The notes under the pieces are model-generated. The model was given only the letters and a program-made list of their open reading frames with translations, ran no database searches and was not told the DNA's origin. Made by a program: the position numbers and the translations under genes. DNA of 64,000 nt from Nemophila menziesii (lineage: Eukaryota; Streptophyta; Magnoliopsida; Boraginales; Hydrophyllaceae), in assembly GCA_029959085.1 (NCBI GenBank), contig JARWIR010000003.1:34406005-34470004 (forward strand). The letters are read 5' to 3'. Positions 54,765 to 63,081 of the stretch are shown here, piece by piece (the first letter of the stretch is position 1; the number at the start of each line of letters is the position of its first letter).

Positions 54765-56753
54765 TTAGCCAGCATTATAGTTTTTTTTTTGACAGACTTT
54801 AATGTTTCTGAAAAGAAACTCATTTCTAGCCTTCCAAATGTGCCACATAATAGTTGCAAACTTTTCGAAAATATGGGCCTCTTTATTACTTTCCTTATGG
54901 GCTTTATACAGATAAGTAGACATCCAAACATCCACTTTACATGGTTGTTGGTTGCTAACTTTAAAGCCCATTGAAGATGAAAACCAAACAGCTTTAGCCC
55001 ATGGACATTCAAAAAATAAATGTTCAGTGGTTTCCTCGTCTGAATCACATATACAACATGTTTTCGTTTTTTGTATCTTCCTGTTGAACAAATTTACACT
55101 TGTAGGGAGTAAATTTTTAACTGTTTTCCAGAGAAATTTTTTAATCTTTGGTATAGTATTAAGATTCCAAATCATTTTCCATACCCTTGGGTCAACTGTG
55201 TGTAAATTAGGATTAGTTGTCAAGTTATTGACACTCTGATTTGATTCTTGTTCATTTTTTAACATATGGTAAGCTTGTTTGACAGTATATATACCATTCT
55301 TACACTTGTTCCAGTAACATACATCCTTCATAGGAACTAAAGGAATAAATGTCTTTAGTATATTATTTACTGTATTATTATCAAAGTTCTTATTAAGAAT
55401 ATCAATGTCCCATTTTCTCTCCCCTTTAATCATTAGGTCTTTTACAGTAGACACTTCAAGTGTAAGGGGAGATTTTATAGTGTTTACATTACTAATCCAT
55501 ATATGTTTATTAAGTAGGATATTTTCACCATTTCCAATTTTCCATTGGATATTAGGTAGAAGAATATCTCTTCCAACAAGTAAACTTTTCCAACCCCAAG
55601 AGGGATTATTACCTAGTTGGGCTTCAAAGAAGGAAGTATTGTGAAAATATTTACCGTTTAGAATTTTATATAAGAGGGAGTCGGAATTATTTATCAAATT
55701 CCAAGCTTGTTTGCCTAAAAGTGCAGTATTCATCACATGTAAATCACGAAAACCGAGACCCCCTTTGAATTTACTATAAGTAATTTTGTCCCACTTACAC
55801 CAGTGGGGTTTTTTAGCTCCATTTTTGCCCCACCAAAATTTTGCAATGTGGGATATAGTTATATCACATGTTTTCTTTGGCAATAGAAATGAAGACATGT
55901 AGTAATTAGGTAAGCTTTGAATTACAGATTTTATTAGAATTTCTTTACCCGCATCTGTAAGATAAATATTTTTCCAGTTGGATATTCTTTTTACCACTCT
56001 TTCAGTTAAAATTTCAAGATCCTTCACTTTGGACCTTCCCCATTCAGTGGGGAGTCCTAGATATTTTCCTAAGTTTTGGACTACTTTCATATCAATTTTA
56101 TGAGAGAAGATAGCTTGAATAAAATGAGGGGTATTTTTACTAAATTTTACCCCATATTTATTTCTATTAAGGGTGAGTCCAGTGGAATAAGCATATCTAG
56201 AGATGATATCATTAAAACTATTAACCTCTTTATTATTTTCTTTTAGGAAAAACATGCTATCATCAGCAAATAATAGATGGGTTAAGTTGGGACAGTTTTT
56301 AGTAATTTTGATTCCTTCATAAAGACCTTTATCCATTTTTTCTTTTACTAGAGCTGAGAGGGTTTGAGTGACAATACAGAAAAGGAAAGGGGAAAGGGGG
56401 TCCCCCTGTCTTAAACCTCTTTCAGGTGTGTCCAATTTATGAGCTGTGCCATTAATAAGCACTGAATAAGTTACAGTAGTTACACAGTTCATAATTAACT
56501 TGCACCATTTTTCATTAAACCCCATTTTAATAATAAGGCAGGATAAAAAGTCCCATTCTACAAATTCGTATGCCTTTTGAATATCTGCTTTTATAATCAT
56601 ATAGTAGCTTTTAGTATTTCTTTTCTCGTTAATAAACTTATTCACTTCATGGGCAATCATAGAATTCTCCTGGATATGCCTATTAGGGACAAAAGCCGAC
56701 TGATTTTCATCAATAATATTTCCCATGAGTGGTTGAAGTCTATGTTTCTTCAA
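54765..56753 (-). pseudogene. LINE ORF2, reverse transcriptase to zinc-binding region
   Basis: 662 codons are open, the longest frame in the window. The reverse transcriptase begins inside motif 1 (ENQSAFVPNRHIQ, about residues 17-29). It continues with IIKADIQKAYEFVEWDF (first Asp near 57), GLRQGDPLSPFLF (about 113-125) and the catalytic LLFADDSMFF (FADD near 162-165). The thumb has KYLGLPTEWGRSK. The LINE-specific region WWGKNGAKKPHWCKW and GLGFRDLHVMNTALLGKQAW follows. The zinc-binding segment has KIKKFLWKTVKNLLPTSVNL and CCICDSDEETTEHLFFECPWAKAVW. Catalytic residues are intact, but the frame lacks a start region, the endonuclease and a joined RNase H. Confidence 0.88.
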
Positions 56754-56784
56754 TTTTATTTTTTTTCGAAAAGCTTCTTCCTTT

Positions 56785-57620
56785 TTCCTTTTTCGTCGGT
56801 CTCGCTACAAGTCAAAGTTAATGGTCAAAGTCTCAAGAAATTTTCACCGACCAGAGGAATTAGGCAAGGCGATCCGTTATCTCCTCTCCTTTTTTCGATC
56901 CTCACTGAAAGCCTTATTGGACTTATTAACTATCAATGTCGGAGAGGATACATAAAAGGTATTAAAATCACTAGGAATTGTCCAAGTCTTACGCATTTGT
57001 TATTCGCTGATGACGCTCTTTTCTTCGTTAATATTGATAATAAGGAGATTGAAACCTTCAAAGATACTATAAATCTTTTCTGTCAAGCTTTAGGACAAAG
57101 GATTAATTTTCAAAAATCATCTATTCTATTCAGCAGAGGAACACCTGAAAGTACATGTGAAGAGGTAGCAAGAAACCTAAATGTTACAAGAACATCCTCA
57201 TTTGGAAAGTATTTGGGAATACCTTTCTCGCTTAAAAGGGCAAAATCGGAAAATTTAAATTACATTAAGGATAAGCTCTTAAGCAAGTCTTCGAATTATC
57301 TTGCTAACCTACTGTTGGATGGAGGTAAGGAAGTTCTTATCAAAGCTGTGTTGCAAGCAATACCAAACTATGCGATGTCCATATTTAAATTCCCCAAATC
57401 ACTATGTAAAAAGTTATCAGGAATTATAGCAAACTTTTGGTGGGACACAAGCAATAAGAAGAGAATACACTGGGTAAAATGGAAAAGAATTACGAGAGCG
57501 AAAAAGATTGGAGTAATTGGATTTAGAGATCTCCAAAAGATGAATCTAGCACTTTTAGCTAAACAAGCATGGAGAATAATGGACAATGAGGAATTGGATT
57601 TAGAGATCTCCAAAAGATGA
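56785..57620 (+). pseudogene. LINE reverse transcriptase part of ORF2
   Basis: The open frame contains GIRQGDPLSPLLFSILTES, then HLLFADDALFF (catalytic FADD), FGKYLGIPFSLKRAKSE, FWWDTSNKKRIHWVKW and VIGFRDLQKMNLALLAKQAW. The frame continues upstream to 56577 only as antisense of the neighbouring LINE. It ends at a stop created by the 77-bp tandem duplication. Confidence 0.85.
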
Positions 57621-57664
57621 ATCTAGCACTTTTAGCTAAACAAGCATGGAGAATAATGGACAAT
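57511..57664 (+). repeat. 77-bp tandem duplication inside the LINE ORF
   Basis: 57511-57587 and 57588-57664 are identical except at one position (GAGT/GAGG). Because 77 is not a multiple of three, the duplication shifts the frame between FRDLQKMNLALLAKQAWRIMDN and its second copy. Confidence 0.97.
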
Positions 57665-59107
57665 CCTAACTCTTTAGTAGCTAAGGTTCTTAAAGGTATA
57701 TACTCTCCGTTTGATAGCTTCTTTAACACAAAATTATCTAATAAGAGATCATGGAGCTGGGCTAGTATATATAAAGGAATTCAATTTATAAAACAACACT
57801 CAATTTGGAGGATTGGAAATGGCTTGAATATCAACATATGGGATCATAGATGGATAAATAATAGAATAACTCTAGAGAAACCGGGCGGATGCAAAGTGGA
57901 ATATGTAGCACAACTTCTGAATGAGGACATGACAAACTGGAATATGGAACTTCTTAGACAGTTATTTCCACCGAATATAGTAAGTGATATTTGCAAGATA
58001 CCATGCTTAATTAGCAAAGAAGATGATAAGATGATATGGCCCCTCTCAAAAGACGGTAATTACAGTACGAAATCAGGATATCATAGAATGGTCGACTTGG
58101 AAATCCACAATGAAGGTCAATCGTCTTCTCAAGGCAAACATGAAAATAATGACCTTTGGGAAATAATTTGGAAATCAAATGTTATGAACAAGATCAGGGC
58201 CTTCGGCTGGAAAATATGCAATGGTGCCATACCCTCTAAAAGGAATCTTAAAATAAGGAAGTGTATCAAAGACGATACGTGCGAATGGTGCGATTTGGGT
58301 AAAGAAGATATAGAACACCTCTTTATTAAATGTCCACTTAGCATGAAAATTTGGGCCAAATCAAGAATGCAATTACTTATTGATAAAGAGAAGAAATATG
58401 AGTTGGGAGATTGGCTAATTGATACACGGAAAAAATATATAAAAAATAGTTGGGAACAAAATGAGGTCACAGCTTATCTGTTACTAACTCTCTGGAATAT
58501 ATGGAAGGCGAAGATGAAAGGATTTCATGAAAAATCACCATGGGTAGTTAAAGATATCCTGTTTAAAATTCAATCAACAATGGATGAGATGTTTAAGAAT
58601 AGAGAGTTTACTAAGAAGAACACTAAAGGAATCAACGAAAAAAGAGCTGGTAATAATGAGGAAGATTTGATCGAGAATAACCCTATCCTATCAGATGATG
58701 CAGAATATATCTTTATGAGCGATGCCTCCTTCAAAAAAGAATATGAACCTGCTGGAATGGCGGCAATTGCTATTGATAAAGAAGGTAAAGTGACCCATAG
58801 GATTGAATCAAGAGCTATTATTAGAAGTTCTATTGAAGGAGAATGTTGGGCAGTCCTTCTTGCTATGAGAAGGGCCGCTGGCTGTAATTTACGGAGTGTC
58901 TCCTTTTACTCCGATAACCTTGAACTGATTCAAGGTATTTCAAGGAAAGCAGGTCTTCGATGGCAAGTTTCACCTTTCATTGCCGTAATGAAGAACTGGT
59001 TAACGAAATTTCCTAATTGGAAGATTAACTTCGTTAATAGGAAGTTTAATAACGTCACAGATCTCGCAGCGAAAAGTGCAAGACGGAACATTGACACGTC
59101 GAAATGA
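57617..59107 (+). pseudogene. LINE ORF2 C-terminal part: connection, zinc-binding, RNase H
   Basis: 496 open codons. The connection region is VLKGIYSPFDSFFNTKL and RSWSWASIYKG, followed by IGNGLNINIWDHRW. The zinc-binding part is KIRAFGWKICNGAIPSKRNL and CEWCDLGKEDIEHLFIKCPLSMKIW. After a charged linker, the RNase H has FMSDASFKK (Asp), SSIEGECWAVLLAM (Glu), SFYSDNLELI (Asp) and FVNRKFNNVTDLAAKSAR (C-terminal block). All catalytic residues of RNase H are present. The frame joins the preceding one once the 77-bp duplication is discounted. Confidence 0.88.
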
Positions 59108-59199
59108 AAGAATGGGTCTTTGAATGATTTTTATATTTTTCTGAAATCAGTGTATAAACATTTATAATGTTAATGCTTCTTCTGAAAAAAAAAAAAAAA

Positions 59200-59280
59200 T
59201 CCTCTGCCATGTATATAAAGTATTATTTTAAGACTAAAACTATGACCCCACGTGTGGTCATAGTTTACACAAGAATTTCC
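59200..59280. repeat. 81-bp inverted repeat, right copy; PPR upstream region
   Basis: It is the reverse complement of 53886-53966 (79 of 81 positions). It holds TATATAAAG at 59212-59220 and a 30-bp near-palindrome (59237-59266) with CACGTG (59249-59254) at its centre. It ends about 100 bp before the PPR start codon. Confidence 0.95.
59212..59220 (+). promoter_or_regulatory. Candidate TATA box for the PPR gene
   Basis: TATATAAAG lies about 165 bp before the start codon, directly after the LINE poly(A) tail. If it is used, the transcript would start inside the inverted repeat and the CACGTG palindrome would lie around or just after the start site. Sequence upstream of the TATA motif is entirely LINE. 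Confidence 0.45.
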
Positions 59281-59382
59281 CACATCTGCGATCTGAAAGA
59301 GAATCTCAAGTCGCCCTCTTCACTTAACATCACAGATTCACAATCGTAATAACCATTTCCTTCTCTCGTCAACATTAACATC

Positions 59383-60789
59383 ATGAAGCTGATTGGTTCT
59401 TCTTTGTTTTGCTTTAGATCTTCTGTTTCTTCCATCAACACAATCGGTAACCCTTTTTCCCTCTTCTTTTATTCTTCAATTTCATCTTTTGATGATATCA
59501 ATAGTGTCAAAGATGCTCGTTTTACTGTGAATCAAATGATCCGAACGCGACCCAATCTTACTGTTATAGATTACAATAAGCTATTAGGTACTGTTGTGAA
59601 GATGAAAATTTACCCTTATGCTCTTTCTTTATTCAGAGAAATGCGTATTTTGGGGGCTCCGGTAAATAATTACACAATGACTATAGCTATAAATTGTTAT
59701 TGCTCTTCAAAAAAAAGCAATATGGGTTTTGCGGTATTAGGCTGTCTCTTCAAAAGCGGTCATGTTCCTGATGTGGTTACGTATACCACCCTGATTAAGG
59801 GCCTCTTTTGTGAAGATAGAGGAGCCGAGGCTGTAGAATTGTTTGAAAGGTTAAGGAGAGAAAAACTTTGTGAGCCAAGTGCAGTTACTTTTGGGATTGT
59901 ATTAAACGGGCTTTGTAAATGTGGACATACACTCAAGGCTCTTGAATGGCTAAGAGTATTTGAAAAGGGGAGATGTAAACCTGACATCCAATCTTATAAC
60001 ACCATTGTTGATTGTCTATGCAAGGATAGCATGGTTGATAAAGCTTTTCAATTTTTTCAAGATATTTCTTCAAAGGGACTACAACCTGATACTTTTACAT
60101 ACAACAGTGTGATACAAGGGTTGTTTCAGAAGGGTAGATGTGTCATTGCGCAGGAATTATTCAAGAAGATGAAATCTGAGGGAGTAATTAGTCCTACCAT
60201 TGTGACATATAATACAATGTTAAACGGATTGTGCAATAATGGACGTGTTCCCGAGGCTATATCTTTATTAGACTCCATGGAAAGTAGTAGTCATATTACT
60301 CCTAACATTGTGACATATAATACAATGTTAAACGGATTGTGCAATAATAGACGTTTTACCGAGGCTTTGTCTTTATTAGACTCCATGGAAAGTAGCAATA
60401 TAACTCCTAACATTGTGACATATACAACTATTATTCATGGATTATGTAAATATGGCCAAGTTGATGCTGCATTAGATGTTTTTTACAAGCTATCAAACAA
60501 AGGTTTGAAGCCTGATTTATATACTCATAATACTATTATAGGTGGACTTTGTCAAAGAGGAATGTTGGAAGATGCAAAAGAGTGGGTTTCAAGTATGAAG
60601 GAACATGGTTTCTCTCCAGATAGTGTGACCTACAACGTTATTATCCAGGGGTTTATGAAGATAAAAGAGTATGAAGAGGCAATTGAATCAGTGAAGGACA
60701 TGAGAAAAAATGGTTTCTCAGTAGATGCAGCTACTTATAGAATCATACATGAACATCCTAAGTTTCTTTATATGATTCAACACTTTTAA
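59383..60789 (+). CDS. P-class PPR protein, restorer-of-fertility-like
   Basis: This 468-residue intronless frame begins with a Ser/Phe-rich, Arg-containing leader (residues 1-40) that looks like a mitochondrial presequence. From about residue 58 there are eleven full 35/36-residue PPR motifs and a partial twelfth, with no E or DYW extension. That is the P class, which binds organelle RNA sequence-specifically and affects its processing or stability. Repeats of the form DxVTYNTIIxGLCKxGxxxEAxxLFxxM and the GLC(K/N) signatures resemble RFL (restorer-of-fertility-like) proteins, usually around 600 residues, so this one may be C-terminally shortened. It ends soon after motif 11 with HPKFLYMIQHF. 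Motifs 7 and 8 (about 269-339) are almost identical, a recent internal duplication. The start is the first Met of the frame. The upstream region is the right copy of an 81-bp inverted repeat next to a LINE. Confidence 0.9.
   Translation: MKLIGSSLFCFRSSVSSINTIGNPFSLFFYSSISSFDDINSVKDARFTVNQMIRTRPNLTVIDYNKLLGTVVKMKIYPYALSLFREMRILGAPVNNYTMTIAINCYCSSKKSNMGFAVLGCLFKSGHVPDVVTYTTLIKGLFCEDRGAEAVELFERLRREKLCEPSAVTFGIVLNGLCKCGHTLKALEWLRVFEKGRCKPDIQSYNTIVDCLCKDSMVDKAFQFFQDISSKGLQPDTFTYNSVIQGLFQKGRCVIAQELFKKMKSEGVISPTIVTYNTMLNGLCNNGRVPEAISLLDSMESSSHITPNIVTYNTMLNGLCNNRRFTEALSLLDSMESSNITPNIVTYTTIIHGLCKYGQVDAALDVFYKLSNKGLKPDLYTHNTIIGGLCQRGMLEDAKEWVSSMKEHGFSPDSVTYNVIIQGFMKIKEYEEAIESVKDMRKNGFSVDAATYRIIHEHPKFLYMIQHF
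60190..60412 (+). repeat. Near-identical duplicated PPR motif
   Basis: Two successive units, about 108 and 105 bp, share long identical runs (TGTGACATATAATACAATG, AACGGATTGTGCAATAAT, TTATTAGACTCCATGG). They encode motifs 7 and 8. The other motifs of the gene are far more divergent at DNA level. Confidence 0.92.
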
Positions 60790-60955
60790 AAATCAACAGT
60801 CCTTAGATTTACAAGTGATAGAGATGGTCACTTAAAAATATTGGAGAAGAAGCAGAAGAAGAGGAAAAGGAATATTAAAATAAAAGAAGACGAGAAGCTG
60901 TTAAAAATGCTTTAGCCTGGAAAAAAGAAGAAAGTCAACTTAAATTTGTTTTTCA
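60790..60955 (+). other. PPR 3' flank, A/G-rich, ending in a splice-acceptor-like site
   Basis: A purine-rich stretch is followed by AAATTTGTTTTTCAG at about 60941-60955, a good match to a plant 3' splice site before the next segment. Confidence 0.4.
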
Positions 60956-61142
60956 GGTGTTCATGGTGGGGATATGGGGAATACAGCTCAAGGACGGCTC
61001 CTCGGAACTGCTGCTGGACAGGAGGCTCGAGGGGGGCCAGCAGGGTACATCAGTGATGTTCAGGATGAGCAGCAGCGCGGGATGACAGATCGGAACTGGT
61101 GGTCCTATTGCCTCTCGAAGAAAGAAGCAATAAATGGTGACA
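60956..61142 (+). pseudogene. Exon-like fragment of an unidentified gene
   Basis: The stretch is markedly GC-richer than its surroundings. Directly after an acceptor-like TTTTTCAG, the frame GVHGGDMGNTAQGRLLG, then AGQEARGGPAGYISDVQ and RGMTDRNWWSYCLSKKEA, is open and has ordinary protein composition. I do not recognise the family. At about 61142 it passes in frame into the LINE RNase H sequence. It looks like one captured or flanking exon; the rest of the gene is not visible. Confidence 0.45.
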
Positions 61143-61562
61143 TAAGGGGGGATTTTGTATTGGGTTTCTCGGGGAATTGTGTGGCTCGATCCCCATTTGA
61201 AGCCGAAGTGCTCGCGTTGCATTTTGGTTTGCATATGGCGCTTTGTCAAGGTTTTACGTCTTTAATTATTGAAACTCACTCGTGTGAACTCAAGAGGTTT
61301 TGCAGGTGATATAATTCAAAAGTGTCGAGATATATTGGTGCTATAGGGAGGCTAATAGATGCGCAGATTATTTGCCAAAAATAGGAGCGAGGAGTGAAGA
61401 GGGTCCGACCAACCATTATCAACCTCCGGAGGGGCTTTGGCGTCTATTAAAGAAAGATAGATGCGGCTGGGCTTTGCCTAGAATTCTTCTAGACAATCAT
61501 TAATTGTTAGGAAGTTTTCTTCCTGGTCTTCGGACCTCTTATGTAACAAAAAAAAAAAAAAA
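61143..61562 (+). mobile_element. 5'-truncated LINE, RNase H end, plus strand
   Basis: It starts with DFVLGFSGNCVARSPFEAEV, matching the GTFIAGFSGPC... region of the LINE at 8581-9689. LHFGLHMAL and LIIETHSCEL follow; the second catalytic Asp of ETDS reads His here. A frame break then occurs and the EANRCADYLPK-like block lies in another frame near 61345-61380. The tail CTTATGTAAC plus A15 is at 61539-61563. It is of the same family as 6154-6579. Confidence 0.85.
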
Positions 61563-61913
61563 ATGTAATTTTAAGAATTAATAATTAAATTAGAATTAAT
61601 TACTCATGTCAATTTATTTTTTTTAAATTTTTACTTTAATGAAATAATTAACATACCTGGAATACTACATTTAAAGGAATGAATATCTTTCTCTCCTCTT
61701 TTAGATTTGGGCCATCGATCTGATAAATCCGAACAGAGTGTTTCCATCAATATATACATAATGTTGGAAAAAATAAACATCACTGCTTTACAAAAGTACT
61801 AAACTAGAATTCCAAAAGTAAACAAAATACTTTTCAAAAAAAGTAACACTTCATTTATTACAATAAATTAAAAAAAACGAAAACCTACACGGAATACAGA
61901 AAAGAGTATATAA
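61563..61913. other. AT-rich spacer, no gene
   Basis: Nothing recognisable. Confidence 0.5.
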
Positions 61914-62478
61914 CTTGTGTTAAAAAGGTATTCCAGTCGTGCCGGTTATCTCTAACAATTTCTACTCTATATTATATCAGAAATTTGAGAGAAATAGAGT
62001 GATCTTTTCTTGTTCTTAGTTTTTGTCTACATTCTATTTTATATTTCTTATAGAATAGTTTTTGCTATACTTTCTAGAATAGTTTTTTCCTATTCTCTCT
62101 ATAATAATTTTTTCATTCTCTCTGAAATTATTTTTTCCATCTTCTCTAAAATTTCAAGTGACAAAGTTACTATTTATAGAGAAATGACAAGACAAAAAAT
62201 CGTCACATAAATGTCTCTTCAATGCTCATTAAAGCTAGCCATTTTTTACCAGGTTTTAGTAACTCCCGTAACAGCTGAAATAAGAGCCATTAATCTGCAA
62301 TCAAGAGTAACTAATCTGTCATCAAGAAAAAGGAAATATTTAATATTAAATAATTTCCAATGGTTTTTTTTCCTCAAATTAAATGTGGTACTATTAAACA
62401 CAAGTAGTATTTTCCACTTCTCCGAAGAGCATGAAAGAATTTAATCAAATAAATTGTCTTTTATTTAATTATTCCAAC
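61914..62478 (-). mobile_element. Copia-type LTR (3' LTR side), minus strand
   Basis: On the minus strand the sequence starts TGTTGGAATAATTAAATAA at 62478, a typical Copia LTR start. It is preceded by the purine-rich tract CTAAGTGGGTGAT, the usual Copia PPT. The far end is uncertain; TGTTAAAAAGGTATTCC at about 61914 (plus strand) would give matching TG/CA termini. Three local T-rich repeats of 'agaatagttttt' lie at 62055-62110. Confidence 0.5.
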
Positions 62479-62491
62479 AATCACCCACTTA
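62479..62491 (-). other. Copia-type polypurine tract
   Basis: CTAAGTGGGTGAT on the minus strand immediately before the TGTTGG LTR start. Confidence 0.55.
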
Positions 62492-62879
62492 GGTTCTTTG
62501 GAAGAGAAAGTGAACAGGTTTCCATAAATACCAACATTTATGTGAATTGTACTTAAGTGGCAATATCTTTCGATTTGAACTGATACGTAGTGGAGTGAGA
62601 CAACCACCAAAAACATATCAAGTGAACGTACTCTTGAAATTGATGGTTTTCGATCGAGACCCTCACAACACATACTCTACCCGACTAATAGTTACAGATT
62701 TCTCAAACATCACCCATTCCTTACACATAGGGGATCTCCAAGAGCGTCTAGCCTCATTAGCCGACCCCTCTTGGATTTCTAGACTCTAATTAAAGTCTTG
62801 ACTCTAATTCACGATCTTTGACTTTCTCCTCGGATTCCTCTCCTAGCTAACATCTAAAACCTGTAAAATTTTCACTAAA
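62492..62879 (-). mobile_element. Non-coding 3' internal region of the Copia-type element
   Basis: There is no coding sequence. It follows the PPT on the minus strand, so by position it is internal element sequence. It ends against the gypsy-type LTR; the border is not defined. Confidence 0.35.
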
Positions 62880-63049
62880 AATACCAATATTACGCGCAAA
62901 AGCTTAATAAATTAAAAATGCTAGAAATAAAAAGGAAATTCCGGATTATTGCATATTTAGTCCAAAAGTCTATCTAATTAATTCAATAAACACCAAAAAT
63001 GATGTCTCCCAAGGGTCGAAAATAAGAACAATTAGGGAGACATCAAGAC
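62880..63049 (-). mobile_element. Ty3/gypsy 3' LTR, 5' portion (minus strand)
   Basis: On the minus strand it begins TGATGTCTCCC at 63049 and includes GAGACATCATTTTTGGTG, parallel to the LTR starts at 1548 and 38519. The other border is not identifiable. Confidence 0.6.
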
Positions 63050-63060
63050 CCCCAACTCAA
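63050..63060 (-). other. Ty3/gypsy polypurine tract
   Basis: On the minus strand GAGTTGGGGGTCT lies directly before the TGATGTCTCC start of the LTR, in PPT position. Confidence 0.7.
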
Positions 63061-63062
63061 AC

Positions 63063-63081
63063 CTTTGTCGTCCCGACAAAG
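63063..63081. other. Conserved hairpin next to the PPT
   Basis: CTTTGTCGTCCCGACAAAG is a perfect short inverted repeat (CTTTGTCG / CGACAAAG). A hairpin at this place is a common feature of plant gypsy elements of this type. Confidence 0.6.

Larger units (their letters stand above)
53983..56770 (-). mobile_element. 5'-truncated LINE, ~2.8 kb, minus strand
   Basis: It runs on the minus strand from within the reverse transcriptase (about 56770) to a poly(A) tail seen as a T-run at 53983-53993. It contains the 662-codon frame 56753-54765 and the RNase H frame 54524-54036. Two frame changes separate them, one at the T-run near 54780 and one near 54510. The endonuclease and the start of the reverse transcriptase are missing. 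It is joined at its 5' end to the plus-strand LINE 56785-59199. Confidence 0.92.
56785..59199 (+). mobile_element. 5'-truncated LINE, ~2.4 kb, plus strand
   Basis: It starts within the reverse transcriptase (SVSLQVKVNGQSLKKF, about 56790) and ends in a poly(A) tail (59184-59199). It is interrupted only by the 77-bp duplication at 57511-57664. It belongs to another family than its minus-strand neighbour (RT and RNase H sequences differ clearly) and is closer to the LINE at 19545-23245. The junction with the neighbour is a pyrimidine-rich segment at about 56757-56790. The tail directly abuts the right 81-bp inverted repeat. Confidence 0.92.

Noticed and set aside
56577..56784. N-terminal extension of the plus-strand LINE frame upstream of 56785
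   Set aside because: This part is antisense of the neighbouring minus-strand LINE reverse transcriptase; homology to plus-strand RT begins only near 56790.
53886..59280. Twin priming of a single LINE as explanation for the inverted pair
   Set aside because: Both halves contain the RT-to-RNase H region with their own poly(A) tails and belong to different families, so they are two elements.
30577..60789. A functional gene cluster or new biological system linking the P450, tRNA and PPR genes
   Set aside because: The genes are 8-20 kb apart, separated by transposons, with unrelated functions and no shared regulation visible.
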